From Gnetum montanum (Eukaryota; Streptophyta; Gnetopsida; Gnetales; Gnetaceae), in NCBI GenBank assembly GCA_015680685.1, contig MNCI01003660.1:258090-322089 (forward strand): DNA of 64,000 bases. Direction: 5' to 3'. Position 1 is the stretch's first letter; each line of letters opens with the position of its first letter. Of this stretch, positions 45,928 through 58,005 are shown piece after piece. The notes under the pieces are model-generated. The model made no database searches and was not told where the DNA came from. It saw only the letters and a list, made by a program, of their open reading frames with translations. The translations under genes and the position numbers were made by a program.

Positions 45928-48420
45928 TCAAGGAACGTTCAGAGGCTCAACCGCTTGTGGTTGTGAGGGCTTGTTTGGACTGTTGGTTCTAAAGAAAGGT
46001 CTTCTCCTTGTACGGTTGTCAGAACCAACAATGGGTTGAAGGTTTACTACTCTGGTAGCATTGCGTTGCTGTGGTTGAGTGGGGAGTTCCCCTTGCATCG
46101 CTGGAGCAGGTGGTAGTGGAGCTATAGGTGTAAAAGTTGCAGCTAGGTTTAGAGGATGGTATGCATGTGGTGTATCTCTCCCAGGAGAAGGAGTCTTATA
46201 GTACTCCTGAGCTTGGTAGTGACGTTGGGGGGTCACGTGACCAACAGAGTCACTTGGAGAGATTGGCTGCTGCACGTAGTAGCCATATGGATCCAGTTGC
46301 CAATAGGGTATTGTTGCCTTGGCGGTGGCATCCCCCATGACTGTGGGTATTTCCACTGCTGGTGTTGCTCCATAGGTTGTGGTGGAGTTCCACTTGGATA
46401 ATACGTTAACTGTTGGTGGAACTACCTTGGGGATAAGGTAACCGATGGGGTGCTTGCCATTTGTTAAGTCTTTGGTTGAGTGCATACACCCCTTGTAGAT
46501 GTGAGATTATTGGGTAACATCTCTTAGGATGGTCATATTGGTAGATCTCACATCCACCATCATTGTCTGTATCCAAATCCAAAACCTCTTCAGTGATAGC
46601 TAATTTGCCCTTACCTTTGTTACGTGCATGGTCTAAATCCCTCTTGTTTTTCTTATCATGGTCACTGCTTCGCTCCTTAGACTCCTCTACGATTTTTAAA
46701 ATAATTTTAAATCTACTATCTAAGGAGTCCCACATTTGATCTACCTTAGTCGACACTTCTATTGTTAGTTTCTAAAGTGGCAAGATTTTCCTTCTCATCA
46801 ACTCTTCGAGTGGTGACTCATCCTCCTCCTCACAGAATCCTACTCCCCTCTTTTAGAGGGAAGGATCGTGATTATACTCTTCCATGCTTTCTCTCTTACA
46901 TAGCTCTCCTTCTTCCTTAGCTACTTAGTCCAACAATCTATGAACCTCATGGAACCTAAGTTCGGATAATCTCCCTTGGGCATATGTCCCAAGGGTTCTC
47001 CTTGTTTCATGTCTTAGCCCATCTACGATATGGCGTAGTTGATCCCGTTGTGCATAACCATGGCTTGGGCAATGATGTAGCAATGCATAATATCAGCTCA
47101 TGGTAGCATCCAAGGGTTCATGATTACCCTACTTCCATCCTTGGATCTTCTTTTTCAAGTTGGACACTCATGAGTACGTTTGATATTTATCGTTAAACAA
47201 TTCTAGCATCGTACTCCACCTTCGAATGGATTCCAGTTCTAAGGACCAGTACTAGCTTTCTGCTTCTTTTATGAGTGTCCTTGGGAATAACTTTAATTTT
47301 TGCCACTCATTTTCAATGTTTTGCAAGGCACATGCATCGTGAAATGCTTGTAAGTGGTTCTACAGATCAGTGTTGTATCCCCCCTCAAATCATGGGATAT
47401 TATTCATGTCTAGTCTCTTGATCTGACTATCTTTTTGGTTCCTTTTAGGTATTCTAACGACCTCCGTGATGTCTAACATGCTTCGGGTTGCAAGTAGGGG
47501 TTCTTCATGGTCATTTCTTTCATGGTATCTGTGATGTCTACGTGGTTCCCTACTTTCCCTTCTTCCATGTCATGATTCCCTAGAATGCCCTCATCCTCGC
47601 TCTCGACTCTCTTGTTGATGTCTCTCATTTTGCTTACCCTTGTCCTCACAGTTAGGTTCCTTATGACTGCATCTTGATGTTGAAGGAGAGAGTGAATGTT
47701 GCGATGAAGGGGAAGAGGAAGGAGAACCATCGCCATGATGATGTTTCCTACCTTCCCTTCGGTGATCTCGACCTTGATCATGATGGTGATCAGAATGCTT
47801 GCCCTTATCTTGTGTTTGTGTTCCCTCATTGAACACTTGGTGTTCGTGGAAATCAGAACCAGGGTTGTGTATCGTGGAGCGAAGGTTCTAATACACCACC
47901 TTATCACTATCGTTAGGAGGGGGAACATCATTTTGTGGAGAACCTATTGAGATAGGTTCACCACCCTTAATTTCTCTTATGATGGACGAAGCATTATGGG
48001 GCCCTTTGCCCTTCAACGATGTGTGGTAACTCTCCTGCCACGAGTCCCATTGACATTGCGCTTCTGTGAGATGGTAGTCCCTTACATTGTAATCACATGC
48101 AATGTACTAAGTATATAATTGTGACATGTCAATTCGTGCAACGACATGAAGGAGCATGTTGTGGGCAGCTCTATTTGGAGACAACACTATGTTACCCTCC
48201 AAGTCTCTCCAACGTAGTTGGTCAATTGATGGAAGAAAAAGGTAAAGTTGGGTATATAATCATCGTGGTGAGTATATACCACACTAAATTGTTGAGGAAC
48301 TCATGGTTCTTGGTTATGTATGTTGTGCCGCCGACTATCTCTAGTGTTGGTCCTAGGCAGTGAAGTACTTTTGTGTGGAGAAGAAGACATTTTAGTCTTG
48401 TTCAGTGTGTTGTTTGTCAT
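45928..48420 (-). pseudogene. Gypsy gag, A element (best preserved gag)
   Basis: A start at 48420 (MTNNTLNKTKM) opens a frame with an early stop. Domains in order: a His/Ser/Arg-rich N-terminal part at 47836-47591 (DHHHDQGRDHRREGR, SSSPSSQHSLSPS); the capsid core near 47430-47170 (NNIPGFEGGY, NEWQKLKLFPRTLI, RWSTMLELFNDKYQTYS); an acidic linker and Cys/His segment at 46552-46517 (C, Y, H, C spaced 3, 4 and 4); and a Pro/Gln/Tyr-rich tail open for 185 codons (46485-45928). One frameshift lies between the last two. The low number of defects suggests this copy is younger than the rest. Gag would build the particle and bind RNA. Confidence 0.8.
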
Positions 48421-48517
48421 TATGCTATTTTTTCTCTTGATTAACCCTAAGGGTTCTTTTTAGCTTCCAATGATGTAAATGATTTCCTATGTTCTATGTA
48501 GCGCACAAACAACTAAG

Positions 48518-48535
48518 TCCCTGGCAACGGTGCCA
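48518..48535 (-). other. Primer-binding site, A element (tRNA-Asp type)
   Basis: TGGCACCGTTGCCAGGGA on the minus strand, one base from the LTR. It differs by two transitions from TGGCGCCGTTGCCGGGGA, the site I recall for Athila elements, complementary to tRNA-Asp. Confidence 0.75.
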
Positions 48536-48536
48536 A

Positions 48537-49313
48537 TGATGAGTGGCAAGGTACCCCTACACTCAACCATAGGAATACGAGCATTACACACGCGATCTGG
48601 TCGAACTCCAAGTACTAAGTGCTTACGCACCTTATGGAACACTTAAGGTTAATCAATCGTTGTCTTCCCAGACTTACTTGTATTGTCACGGTTGTATGGT
48701 TAAGTGAGTCTGAGGTATATGATTTTTATGTCTTTTATCTTTTTATCGCCTATGCTAAGAGAGGAAAGGGTGAAGAGACTAAGTAACTAACTTTCACTAA
48801 CTAAGATTTAATCGTCCTAGCATCAGTAAATGTTCCCACTTGCCATACACACCCTGAACTAATGCAACGCTAATGGTATTACCAAATGCTATTCGTTACT
48901 AGGTTACCAAGCATAGCACACATGCTCGAAGCAGTCGTACTAAATGCACTTAACTAGGAGTTGAGGGTTGAGAGAGATTAATTATCTAAGAAAGCATTTA
49001 AGCATTTAACATTAATTAAATCTTTATTAGCTTAATCCATGCACTGAAAGGTTTATCAAAAATTTCGTCTTTATTTCTGTACACAAATGTGTGCTCAGGT
49101 ACAATTTGCTTGAATAAAGATCCATTCAGTTTGAGACTCCTACTATGGGCACATGGAAATTATTCTATCTCTGGAATGGTAAAACTGCCAAAGTTTTGCT
49201 AAGGGTCTAGATCTAGATGGAGAAACAAGGGGGAGCTACCTCTTATTTATAGAACTGGCGCTGGGCTGCGATATTGTGTCACATCATCAAGACAGGCAAA
49301 TCATGACTCATCA
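48537..49313 (-). repeat. Middle LTR, group A with B-like tail
   Basis: 777 bp, TGATGAGTGGC...GACTCATCA. Most of it is group A. The last 25 bases ('gacaggcaaatcatgactca...') match the end of the B LTR at 54816 and not the end of the left chimeric LTR. Confidence 0.75.
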
Positions 49314-51390
49314 TACCCCCACAACTAAATGAAAGCTCATCCTCAATTTAAACAAACTAAGAAACAAGTTTCTTGCAAAATATTGAGTAGGTATGGAATT
49401 ATTGACTAACATACAAACTAACTCAGGTGGAATAAATAGACGTTGAGTACCCAAGTGTACCAAGTTATAAGCTTTTACAAAATTGGATGTTCATGATAAG
49501 AGAAGTAAACACCCTGAATAACACTAACATCCAACATCTCTTAATAGCAAAAGAATGAGAGAGAAGATCCAACGATCACGAATGGTCCTCATTATGTGGT
49601 ACTATTGCATCATCCTTGGTGAAGATAGTCCCACTTCTAGTCCATGCTTCCCACTACAATCACAATAGAATTGTGAATTAGTATGTAAGGTGTAACACAT
49701 AGTTGTTAAGTACCTTGTCTATTTGATGGTTACACTCAACTAGGTTATGATTGTGATAGATCGATTCCCTTAGTAGTGTTAGCGAGAAAGCTAACAAATA
49801 GGGTCAAATAGATAAGCTGTCCATTAAAGTTTAAAAATTTTGACACAAAGAAATATTTGAAGAGGGTGTAAGAATTCACAAAAATAAAAAGGAAAGTTCA
49901 TTGAAAAATGTTGTGAAGATGTGCACAATTGGATGTCACTGATGGGGTAAACAAAAAGATTTGATTGTAAGAGTGTCTAAGGGTAAAGAACTTAACTAAC
50001 CCAACCAAAAGATCTACAAGCGAGTCCTCCCCAAAGTAGGCACCGGCCTTTTATGCCATTACATATCTTCAAACCAAAGATTCCGTGGGCTCCATGGATG
50101 ATTAATGGTTACAGAAGGTTATGTACCAAAACCCAAAAAAAACTAACTAAGAATTCCAACACATCAAACTAAGACATCGAACCAAAACATGAAACCAACA
50201 ATGAGGTGAGACATGGAAAGCATAGATGGATGAGAGAGAGTAAAATGGAGTTCTTAATTAAGGTCACATGAAGTCCCTTGTGGATTTTGTGATTAAATAA
50301 CTTCATAGAATCCATCCTTAGTCCACACCAAAACTAACCATGTTCAGTGACTTTGCATCGACATTCTAAGACTAATCCATTCCCTGAGACATAAGAGTGC
50401 TCGCATAGAACAACCATCATTTCTTATTAGAGAAGAAGTAGGAAGTGATAACAGGCCTTAGTTAGAGGGGACTAGTGTCATAACCAGTGCTTGTAGCCCA
50501 TTTATTCTATCTAAGGGGTGTGATTTGAATTCTCATCAATTTTTTTCATTTTTTTTGAAATGGAAACCACACCATGCAAAGACACATTCATTTATTTTTT
50601 CTAAGGGGTGGGCTTTGAATCCTCATCATTTTTTTTCTTGATGAGAACCACACCATGCGAGGACATATGCATTTATTTTGTCCAAGGAGTGTGCTTTGAA
50701 TTCTCATCATTTTTTGTTTTCTTTTATTTTCTTTTTGTTTTTTGATGAAAACCACACCATGCAAGGACTTATTTAACTTCCTTTTATTGAATGACATAGA
50801 ACAATAACAAATTCATGAAAACACACATGCACCTAGGTAAACAAAAAAGCACAAAGAATACTGAATCCCCTTGAAGCCACATCCCATTCAAACCTTTGAA
50901 TCTTTCGTAATTCCAGAAACTACCAAAGTCATAAATTTATTAAAATTTTATTAATGAAAAAGGGACTACATGTTTCCAAAATAAGGAAAACATAGAGTGT
51001 GTGAATGGGTGGATGTTGTGAACTCACTACCTATTGCATGAAAAAGAAACCATGTCCTAATTATTTGTAATGAAATTCAAAGCCAAAAACTAGACACCAA
51101 CAATCAAATAACAAAAATAGTACATACCACCATCAAGTAACACATTACCATTATACCTGGTACTTATTAATAAAAAGTTAGAAAATCACATCAAAATAAA
51201 ATAAAAAAATATTAAAGAAATTGTAAAATATTCAAGAAATATCAAATGTACTAACGATGGTGTAAAACAAAAATTAGAAACAATTAATAACATAAAAACA
51301 AAAATATGTAAAATAAAAAATGTGTAAAAAAAAAAGATGAAAAACACTTAAGAATACTAAAGACTAGAATGGGGGATAACCATGACTAAA
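49314..51390 (-). other. Noncoding 3' region of the second B element
   Basis: Starts with a purine tract on the minus strand (TGGGGGTA). It keeps the splice-acceptor-like TTGTGATTGTAG (49665-49654) and then MD followed by a stop, so the additional ORF is gone. Other landmarks are 'gagtcctccccaaagt' (50021) and an A-rich block (51160-51340). Confidence 0.6.
50501..50770. repeat. Threefold tandem repeat, units 81-99 bp
   Basis: Units at 50501-50590, 50591-50671 and 50672-50770 each contain 'aaggg(g/a)tg(t/g)g', 'ttgaat(t/c)ctcatca', a T-rich run and 'accacaccatgc(a/g)a(a/g)gac'. The A and C elements have this unit once (44320-44408 and 23630-23722). Confidence 0.8.
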
Positions 51391-51399
51391 CATTTGGCC

Positions 51400-53830
51400 A
51401 TGAAAAGGATTAATAAGTGGATAAATAGGATCCATGCATGTATGAAACGTTGAGAACCTTTCATGCCCTAGCCACTAGGTGTCTATTAGTGATGTGGTGG
51501 CTAGGTAGAAAAATTATTGGTTGTACACTTGATTGTTATATGTATGGTGGGTCAGGATATGAGGCATGTTAAAATTATAGATGACTATCCATGATTGCAT
51601 CCTTGATTATGAGGTGGTATGCATGGAATTATCTATCTCCCCACATTTTTATATTCATTGGTTGGATGTGGGATTAGAGTATTGATGGATGGTGGCCCAT
51701 GTATATGGTTGGAGGACATTGGTTGAGATAGGGAAGGTGATGCACCAAGTTGGTCTTGTAATGGCTTGAATGATGTGGTGGGTCCATGCATGGTTTTCCT
51801 CGACTTACAACTTTTCCTCCAGAAGGGATGTTTTCGGCATTGTGGTTGGGACCTGCTAGTGTCAACATGTCTTTGCACATTTGCAACACAAGTGACACTC
51901 ATTGGTTGATATTGTGGGGCTAGACCTTCCTGAATTAATGGCGATGGCATATAAGGAGGTGGATTATGAGAATATCAAGGGTAAGTTGGATGGTAAGACG
52001 CATGAGGTGGTGATCCTTTAGGGGATGTCATGTATTGATGGTACTAGGGAGAGTGGTAGTGGCAATTTGAAGTGGAGGACATAGAACTAGTTGGAAAAAC
52101 AAGGTGTTGAAGATAATAGCCATGCATTTTTAGTGGATATGGCTAATGTGGTGATGGCCTTCCCCATGACTATGATTGTTGCCACTATGGTTGAGGACCA
52201 TGTTGAGGCTGGTAATAAGTCCCCCTAGGATGGTACAATTGGTTGTTGAACTATCTAAAATTACCTTGTGGAAGAGGATGTCTCCTAGGCATGTGCTTTT
52301 GCACAAAGTTTAGATTTAAGGAACCTACTCAATACTCTTGTAGATGCAACAATGTAAAGCATTGGACCTCTGGATGGTCATCTATGCATAGGTCACATCC
52401 ATGGTGAAGTCTTTAGCCTAACTTTCGTTAGCCACTTTTCCTGTCTTCCGAAAAGTATTCCTAATTATTTCTTGGTTCTTTGTCCTATATTTATTTTTAT
52501 CACCTGGCATGTTTTGCATGATCTTCTCTATGACCATCTCAATAAGAGTTGTAACATTTTCATCTATCCATTTGGACATTCTATTAAATTTTGATTCTAG
52601 ATCATTAATAAACTCCTTTATTGACAAAGTCTATTGTGGAATCACCTTATCAAAAGTAGTTTCATTTTTCTTACCATAAATGTGGACCTCCTTTGATTGA
52701 AGAGTTTGGTTCCAATGATGTTTCTCGACATTCTTCCATTTGCATATCTCTCCTTATTTTGCCACATGCTCTATTATCTCTTTGATCTGATGGGCTTGAA
52801 GCTCATATAATTGCCCTAGGGCATACATCCCAAGGGTTGCCCTTGTTTCATTGTGAGGCCTATCTATGATGTGGTAAATTTACTCTTCCTCAGAGAAACC
52901 ATGGCTTGGGCATTGATTTAATAAGGCATAATATCTTTCTAAGGCCATGTCCAAGGGTTCATGTTGTTCTTGTTTTCACTCTTGGATTTGTCTCCTTAGA
53001 TTGGACACTCTTCCATAGGTTTGATATCTCTCATTAAAAAGTTCCAACATTGTAGACCATCATCAAATTGAGCTTGGTCTCAATGATCTATACCACATTT
53101 GAGCTCTATCAATTAGTGTCCTAGGAAAGAGCTTAAGCTTTTGCCATCCACTTTGAATGTTATAGTTAGCATAGGCATCATGGGAGGCTTGTAAATGATG
53201 TTGTGAATCTAAATCATAGCCTCTTGCAAATTTTGGAATATTATTCATGTCAAGTTTAGGTAGTTGATTCATTTTGCAATGCCTACAAGATATCTTAATG
53301 GCCTCTAGGATATGCATTAGGCTCTTAGTATCCAATAGGGGTTCATCGTCATCAAAAAAATTGCGAGGGAAGTTCCTATGTTCATGGTGTCCTCTTTGAC
53401 TCTTCCCATGGGTTCAATTTTGGTTTTTAGTCCAACCCTTTGATGGAGCTCTATCTGTATACCTACATTCATCTTCATTAGAACTAGATGTTGAAGGGAA
53501 AGAGGAAGATGAGGAACTGGAAGAGTTTCCATGGCTTCTATGGTGTTTCCCAGGGTCCCTTAATTTATCATTTCAAGTTTTCGAGAAGGTCTTAAGCCTT
53601 GAGGCCTCCCCTAGTTTAGGACCTATGTCATCTCCTCCAAGATTATCTACCTTAGGTGAAAGTAGTCTTTGAGTGTTGTCATGGTGGTCATGATCATAAG
53701 AAACCCTTGCATAAGTTTGATCACTCCAATCTTCTTCACCATATATCTTGATAGTTCTCTAATGAATTTTTCCTCTATACAGTGCATAGTCACTTCCATG
53801 TGAGAGAGACATTGTTCATGGTTTATGGTG
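51400..53830 (-). pseudogene. Gypsy gag, second B element
   Basis: The capsid core at 53335-53063 reads NNIPKFARGYDLDSQHHLQA, then WQKLKLFPRTLIDRAQMWYR. An N-terminal Ser/Arg-rich part lies at 53830-53400. The segment 52627-52418 begins MSIKEFINDLESKFNRMSKW and corresponds to DSLDSRFK of the A element. A Cys/His segment near 52400-52360 reads CDLCIDDHPEVQC. The tail (51950-51633) is rich in Pro, Gln and His. No protease follows: at about 51390 the sequence passes directly into the noncoding 3' region. Confidence 0.75.
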
Positions 53831-53918
53831 TGTGTGAATCAATAGCTTCTAAAAGATATATCGTTAATTCCTTTACAACGATATTGTCTAATATAACTAA
53901 TCTAAATAACTAGCATCA

Positions 53919-53936
53919 TCCTTGGAAATAGCACCA
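53919..53936 (-). other. Primer-binding site, second B element
   Basis: TGGTGCTATTTCCAAGGA on the minus strand, one base from the LTR. It resembles the first B element's site more than the A site. Confidence 0.55.
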
Positions 53937-53937
53937 A

Positions 53938-54816
53938 TGATGAGGGACAAGGTACCCCTATGCTTAACCATACGAATCACAAGCCTTCATGCATGATCCA
54001 ATCAAATTCCATGGATGGGACTAGTTGTGGCATCTAGATTGTTATGCTTTGATCGTAGTTCATTGTCTTCCCACTTGGACTAGTGGTAGCTTTGTCACAT
54101 ATGGTTTAGTCCAAAGTAAGGCATATGATGTTATTCCTAATTCTCTGCTACTCCTAATGGTAGTAAAGAGATGAATCAATTAAAATAATGAATAATAAGA
54201 ACCAAGATCTAAACTAGCCTATGGATGATGATATCAACTCTTAAAGATCCGTACATGTCTTGGACTTCTAGGGCTACCAAGTGTACATCACTGGTTGTGC
54301 CAAATGATACACCTCTAAATTACCAAGTATTTACACGTAAACATTCGTGGTTAAGGCATACACATTCCACTTAATAACATGAATAGTAAATAACAATACA
54401 TGGAAATGTTTAACTAAAGAAAGCATTAAATAATTAAAGCAACAATAATCTAAGTGGATGCGGTAACGATGGAAGTAATCTTGATCTTTATTGCTAGTCA
54501 TGTAATGTGTCCAAGTACATCACACTCAAAAAAAGGTGTCACACGATTACAAACATCGCACTTCGGGCATGCACTAGAAATAATAGACTTCAAAGAAAAG
54601 AAACTAAAAACTAACTTGAAAAGTGACTCAAAAAAAGAGCCCAAGTGTTGTATTTATAGGCAATAGTATATACCCCAACATCAAGTACCCAACATTGCAT
54701 CCAAGCCCCGACATCACATACCCAACATCAAAGCAAACAGAAAGTAACAATTCATCAAATGTCAAAGCTTCAATGTCAAGGCTTCAATGTCAAGATAGGC
54801 AAATCATGACTCATCA
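53938..54816 (-). repeat. Right LTR, group B (second copy)
   Basis: 879 bp, TGATGAGGGAC...GACTCATCA, followed by CAAAT. TATA on the minus strand near 54650. 'cttcaatgtcaag' is repeated in its upstream part (54768-54795). Confidence 0.8.
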
Positions 54817-54821
54817 CAAAT

Positions 54822-56406
54822 CATGCAGCAGCAATAACATGGAGAATCATAATCTTGTTTTGACAAGCTGAAGGATACCCATGAGGAAAAATAACTTAAA
54901 AGACAATCTAGAAACAAGAATGAAAGTCTTAGCTAGTGAAAAACAACATTTTCTATGTTCACCATAGACTTTGGACTAGCATGAGTATTGATACTCATGC
55001 ATCTTAGTAGAGCTACAAGATTTGAATGTTAATGTCATGTGCCTACATGAAGTCTTATCATGGGAATTCCTTTATCAATTCCAACTAAATTTAAAAAAGA
55101 TGAGATACTTAGGTATTCTAAGAAAAAAGGTTCTTATGGAGGTTCTTCCTTCAAGCCATAAAGATTAGCCTATTATAGAAATCATAACATAGATGATTGC
55201 ACAATTGTCTATAAAGAAGGCAAGTCTAAATTGGTACAGAGGCTTGAATGGAAATTAGAAGATATGATCTTTGAAATTTCAAAACTTCAAATCATGGAAA
55301 AGAAAGAATAATCAAACCATATAGCCTTAGCATTGATATATAAATCTAGTCAAAAAAACATGTATGTGTGGCTAATAAACATTTAATTACCAAATTAACA
55401 TGTTCAAATATTAGACTTTGTCAAGTGACCTATTAAATTAACCAAATACAGGAATGTTTAAAGAATAAGTTGTTCCTAACTTAGATTAACATTAATCTAG
55501 TGCAATTCATCCTCTATGAAGATTTAATGTGAAAGTTGAAAGTAGTGTTTATCAATTCCTAGATATGGATATGTAAAAGAACCTTTGGAAGATGTTCACA
55601 TCAATACAACATGTAATTCCATTAGCCAGTGCATATTTTAATTACTTTGAATCTTTAATAGACAAGTCAAATCCCAGAATTCAAGAATAGATGATATTGT
55701 TGGATAGAGTTCATAAAGAACCATAGTTCAACAATTACACTTCCATGACTAATGAAGACAGGCCAACATCATTCTTCATTGAGACCCTAGACTATATTTG
55801 GTATGATGTCTGATTCTTCCAAGTTACCAAGTTACTAGAGTTAATTTCTAAAGAAGAAGTTAAGAAGAAGCAAGATCAAGCCCTACCATCCCAAACAAGG
55901 TCATCTAACCAAATACCCCTTATGGCAAAACTACAAGTACTTTCATTAATTCCCATGGTTGATCAAGATCAAGGAGTATCTTAACCTTACTATTATTTAT
56001 AATATTGATAATTTTCTTCATTATTTAATTTATATTTTCATTAGGTAAGTAAAATGTCTAGGGTAATGCAAGTTGGAGATAAGGATTTTCCCTACCTTCA
56101 CTTAGCTAACCACATATGAGTTGCACTTTGTGTGACCCTGGTTAAAACTAGTGATTGGTGGTTGATAGACCTTTAATTTGCCTCTTCTATTTATCTTAGA
56201 AAATGAGGTAAGTATTGATAAAATAAGATTTAATTCTTATATATGTTCTTATCAATTATATTTGTTTATAGAATAAGCAAGAGAACATAGGATATTTAAC
56301 CTTAAGTTGAAAGGAGAAATCAAACTCTTGGAGCATTACAGCATGAGTAGAAGCACTAGAGCTAGAGAAAGATAGTGAATGTGGGCTCATTCGAGGATGA
56401 ATGAAA
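54822..56406 (+). pseudogene. 3' interior of the plus-strand gypsy element
   Basis: Near 55167-55200 the plus strand reads AYYRNHNIDDC, which may be an eroded zinc knuckle. It is followed by an open, Lys/Glu-rich stretch (KLVQRLEWKLEDMIFEISK). No RT or integrase motif was read. At the end, GGGCTCATTCGAGGATGAATG (56381 on) recalls the sequence that precedes the polypurine tract in many chromoviruses, where pol ends in a region rich in Glu/Asp. Degenerate throughout, and the identity of the coding part is uncertain. Confidence 0.4.
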
Positions 56407-56422
56407 CCTAAGGAGGATAGAT
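56407..56422 (+). other. Polypurine tract of the plus-strand gypsy element
   Basis: CTAAGGAGGATAGAT lies directly before the LTR start TGTCACATCCCC. Confidence 0.7.
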
Positions 56423-56996
56423 TGTCACATCCCCATTTTTGAATGATGCCACTACATAACAAAGATGATGTCTCTTCATAACAAGTGTAGTGATTATTAT
56501 AATAAGACCCAAAAGGATGAGTTGTAATTAAGACCCAAAAGGACATACTATAATAATGGGTATGTCTCTAAAGGTAACCTTTGGGGATTTAACCTAAGGT
56601 ACTTATACCTAAGCATTAGAGGTTGTATCATGATGGAATTGTAGATCCGATAAAGACAAGTAATAGGTATGAGGTGAAGTGGGACAAAAAGAGGACTAGT
56701 CATGCTTTCTGATCAATGATAGGCTTAACCAAGGTGACAGTGTTGGATAGCCTCTAAGGGATAGATGTTGAAGGAACATAACCACAAAAAAACACTCAAA
56801 GCATGACCCAGATACACTATTCCATATCAATAAAGCATTCTTTTCTTTTTCGTTTTGCATTTTTCCTATTATCTCCTTTACACATAATGTCCAATGTTAA
56901 GCATATTTGATGTCTTTCACATATCTCCTTTATGCACAATGTCTAATATAACATATATTTGACATTGGTCATGACCTGTAGGAATGGGATGTCACA
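56423..56996 (+). repeat. 3' LTR of the plus-strand gypsy element
   Basis: 574 bp, TGTCACATCCCC...GGGATGTCACA, the terminal form of chromovirus LTRs. Its last 240 bases match 38957-39162. Confidence 0.75.
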
Positions 56997-58005
56997 AAGA
57001 TGGTAACTAAATTTGTTGAGTTGGATGGCCCTCAATGTGCATATGTAACACCATATTGTATGGGAAAAGTTGTTGAAACTTATTTTTTATTCTCAACCAT
57101 TATATAAATCCTATGAGAGATTAAACGATCTTGTTTGGTACAAATAGAGTGGAGGATTAGAATGACATCTAGTTACATGTGTTGGTGCATCTTGTAAAAT
57201 GAAACTTGAACTAAGTGAGTCACACAAATGTTTTGATGTTTTCTAACTTCCTAAGTGATGAAAAGTATTACCCATCACCCTTGGCTATGCTAGTCTTTAT
57301 GGTATTATAATACTACAAAAGATAAATAATATGCAATTGATGCATCAATCCTTAGGATCATGAGAATTAGTAAGGTCTCACCTCATTTCTTCAACAACTT
57401 GATTTGTTTAATGAGGAAAGGGGATATGTAGCCCTTGTAATCAATCCATCGTATGAGTCATATCCTTATTAGTTAGTTACTAGTGTAAGTCTAACCCCAT
57501 GTTTTAAGAGGATTGAAGAAAAATGCACTATTTGAAGGATGGTTATAAGGATCCTATAATGTCCCTATATATGTGATTTATTTGGGATGCCTACTACTAT
57601 GCCTATGAAGCTTTTATTCGCATCCTTTGCTTTTATTATGTTATGTTTGGTTTTTATATAATAATACCATGCTTGCCTAAGCCTAGGTTAACTAGGTGTT
57701 ATAAAGAATCTCAATGTAAGGACATTTGTGATCGACAATTTATGCCATCATTTTCTATTAGATCTTCCTCTCATACAAAAGTTGGTATTTGGCCAAAATG
57801 TATATTGCTACCTGAAATTCTTTTGCTATATTAAATTAAAGTTGGTATTTCACTATTTTAAGTTAAAGTTGGTATTACACCAAAGCCTTATATTGCTACA
57901 TAAATGTTGAAAGTGATGTAAATGTTGTTAGGTGTGGGATCATTTTCTTTACTAATTAAAAATTTTCTATTTTTGATTTTTTAAATCATTATTTCTGAAG
58001 AAGAT
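56997..58005. other. AT-rich spacer, no gene seen
   Basis: 'aaagttggtatt' recurs three times between 57777 and 57875. Two short plus-strand frames near 57643-57910 overlap this repeat and have no known motif. Confidence 0.4.

Larger units (their letters stand above)
42103..54816 (-). mobile_element. Compound Athila/Tat insertion with three LTRs
   Basis: LTR 42103-43053, internal region of an A element (43054-48536), LTR 48537-49313, internal region of a B element (49314-53937), LTR 53938-54816, all on the minus strand. One CAAAT pair encloses the whole block. The middle LTR serves both as 5' LTR of the left unit (primer site at 48518-48535) and as 3' LTR of the right unit (purine tract at 49314-49321). 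Neither unit has RT or integrase. Confidence 0.8.
38957..56996 (+). mobile_element. Chromovirus-like gypsy element, plus strand, interrupted
   Basis: The 3' LTR (56423-56996) and a truncated 5' LTR (38957-39162) share about 200 bases. A primer site follows the first and a polypurine tract precedes the second. Interior sequence is about 3 kb on the left and 1.6 kb on the right of the 12.7-kb Athila/Tat block. That both LTRs belong to one insertion is likely but not certain, because the left interior also contains another LTR-like sequence (40000-42097). Confidence 0.5.

Noticed and set aside
47473-47931. 152-codon minus-strand frame over the gag N-terminus
   Set aside because: It overlaps, in another frame, the His/Ser/Arg-rich gag segment 47836-47591, which continues in frame toward the capsid core. 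The 152-codon frame is a shadow.
47735-48363. Plus-strand frames over the A element gag
   Set aside because: They are antisense to gag and have no motif of their own.
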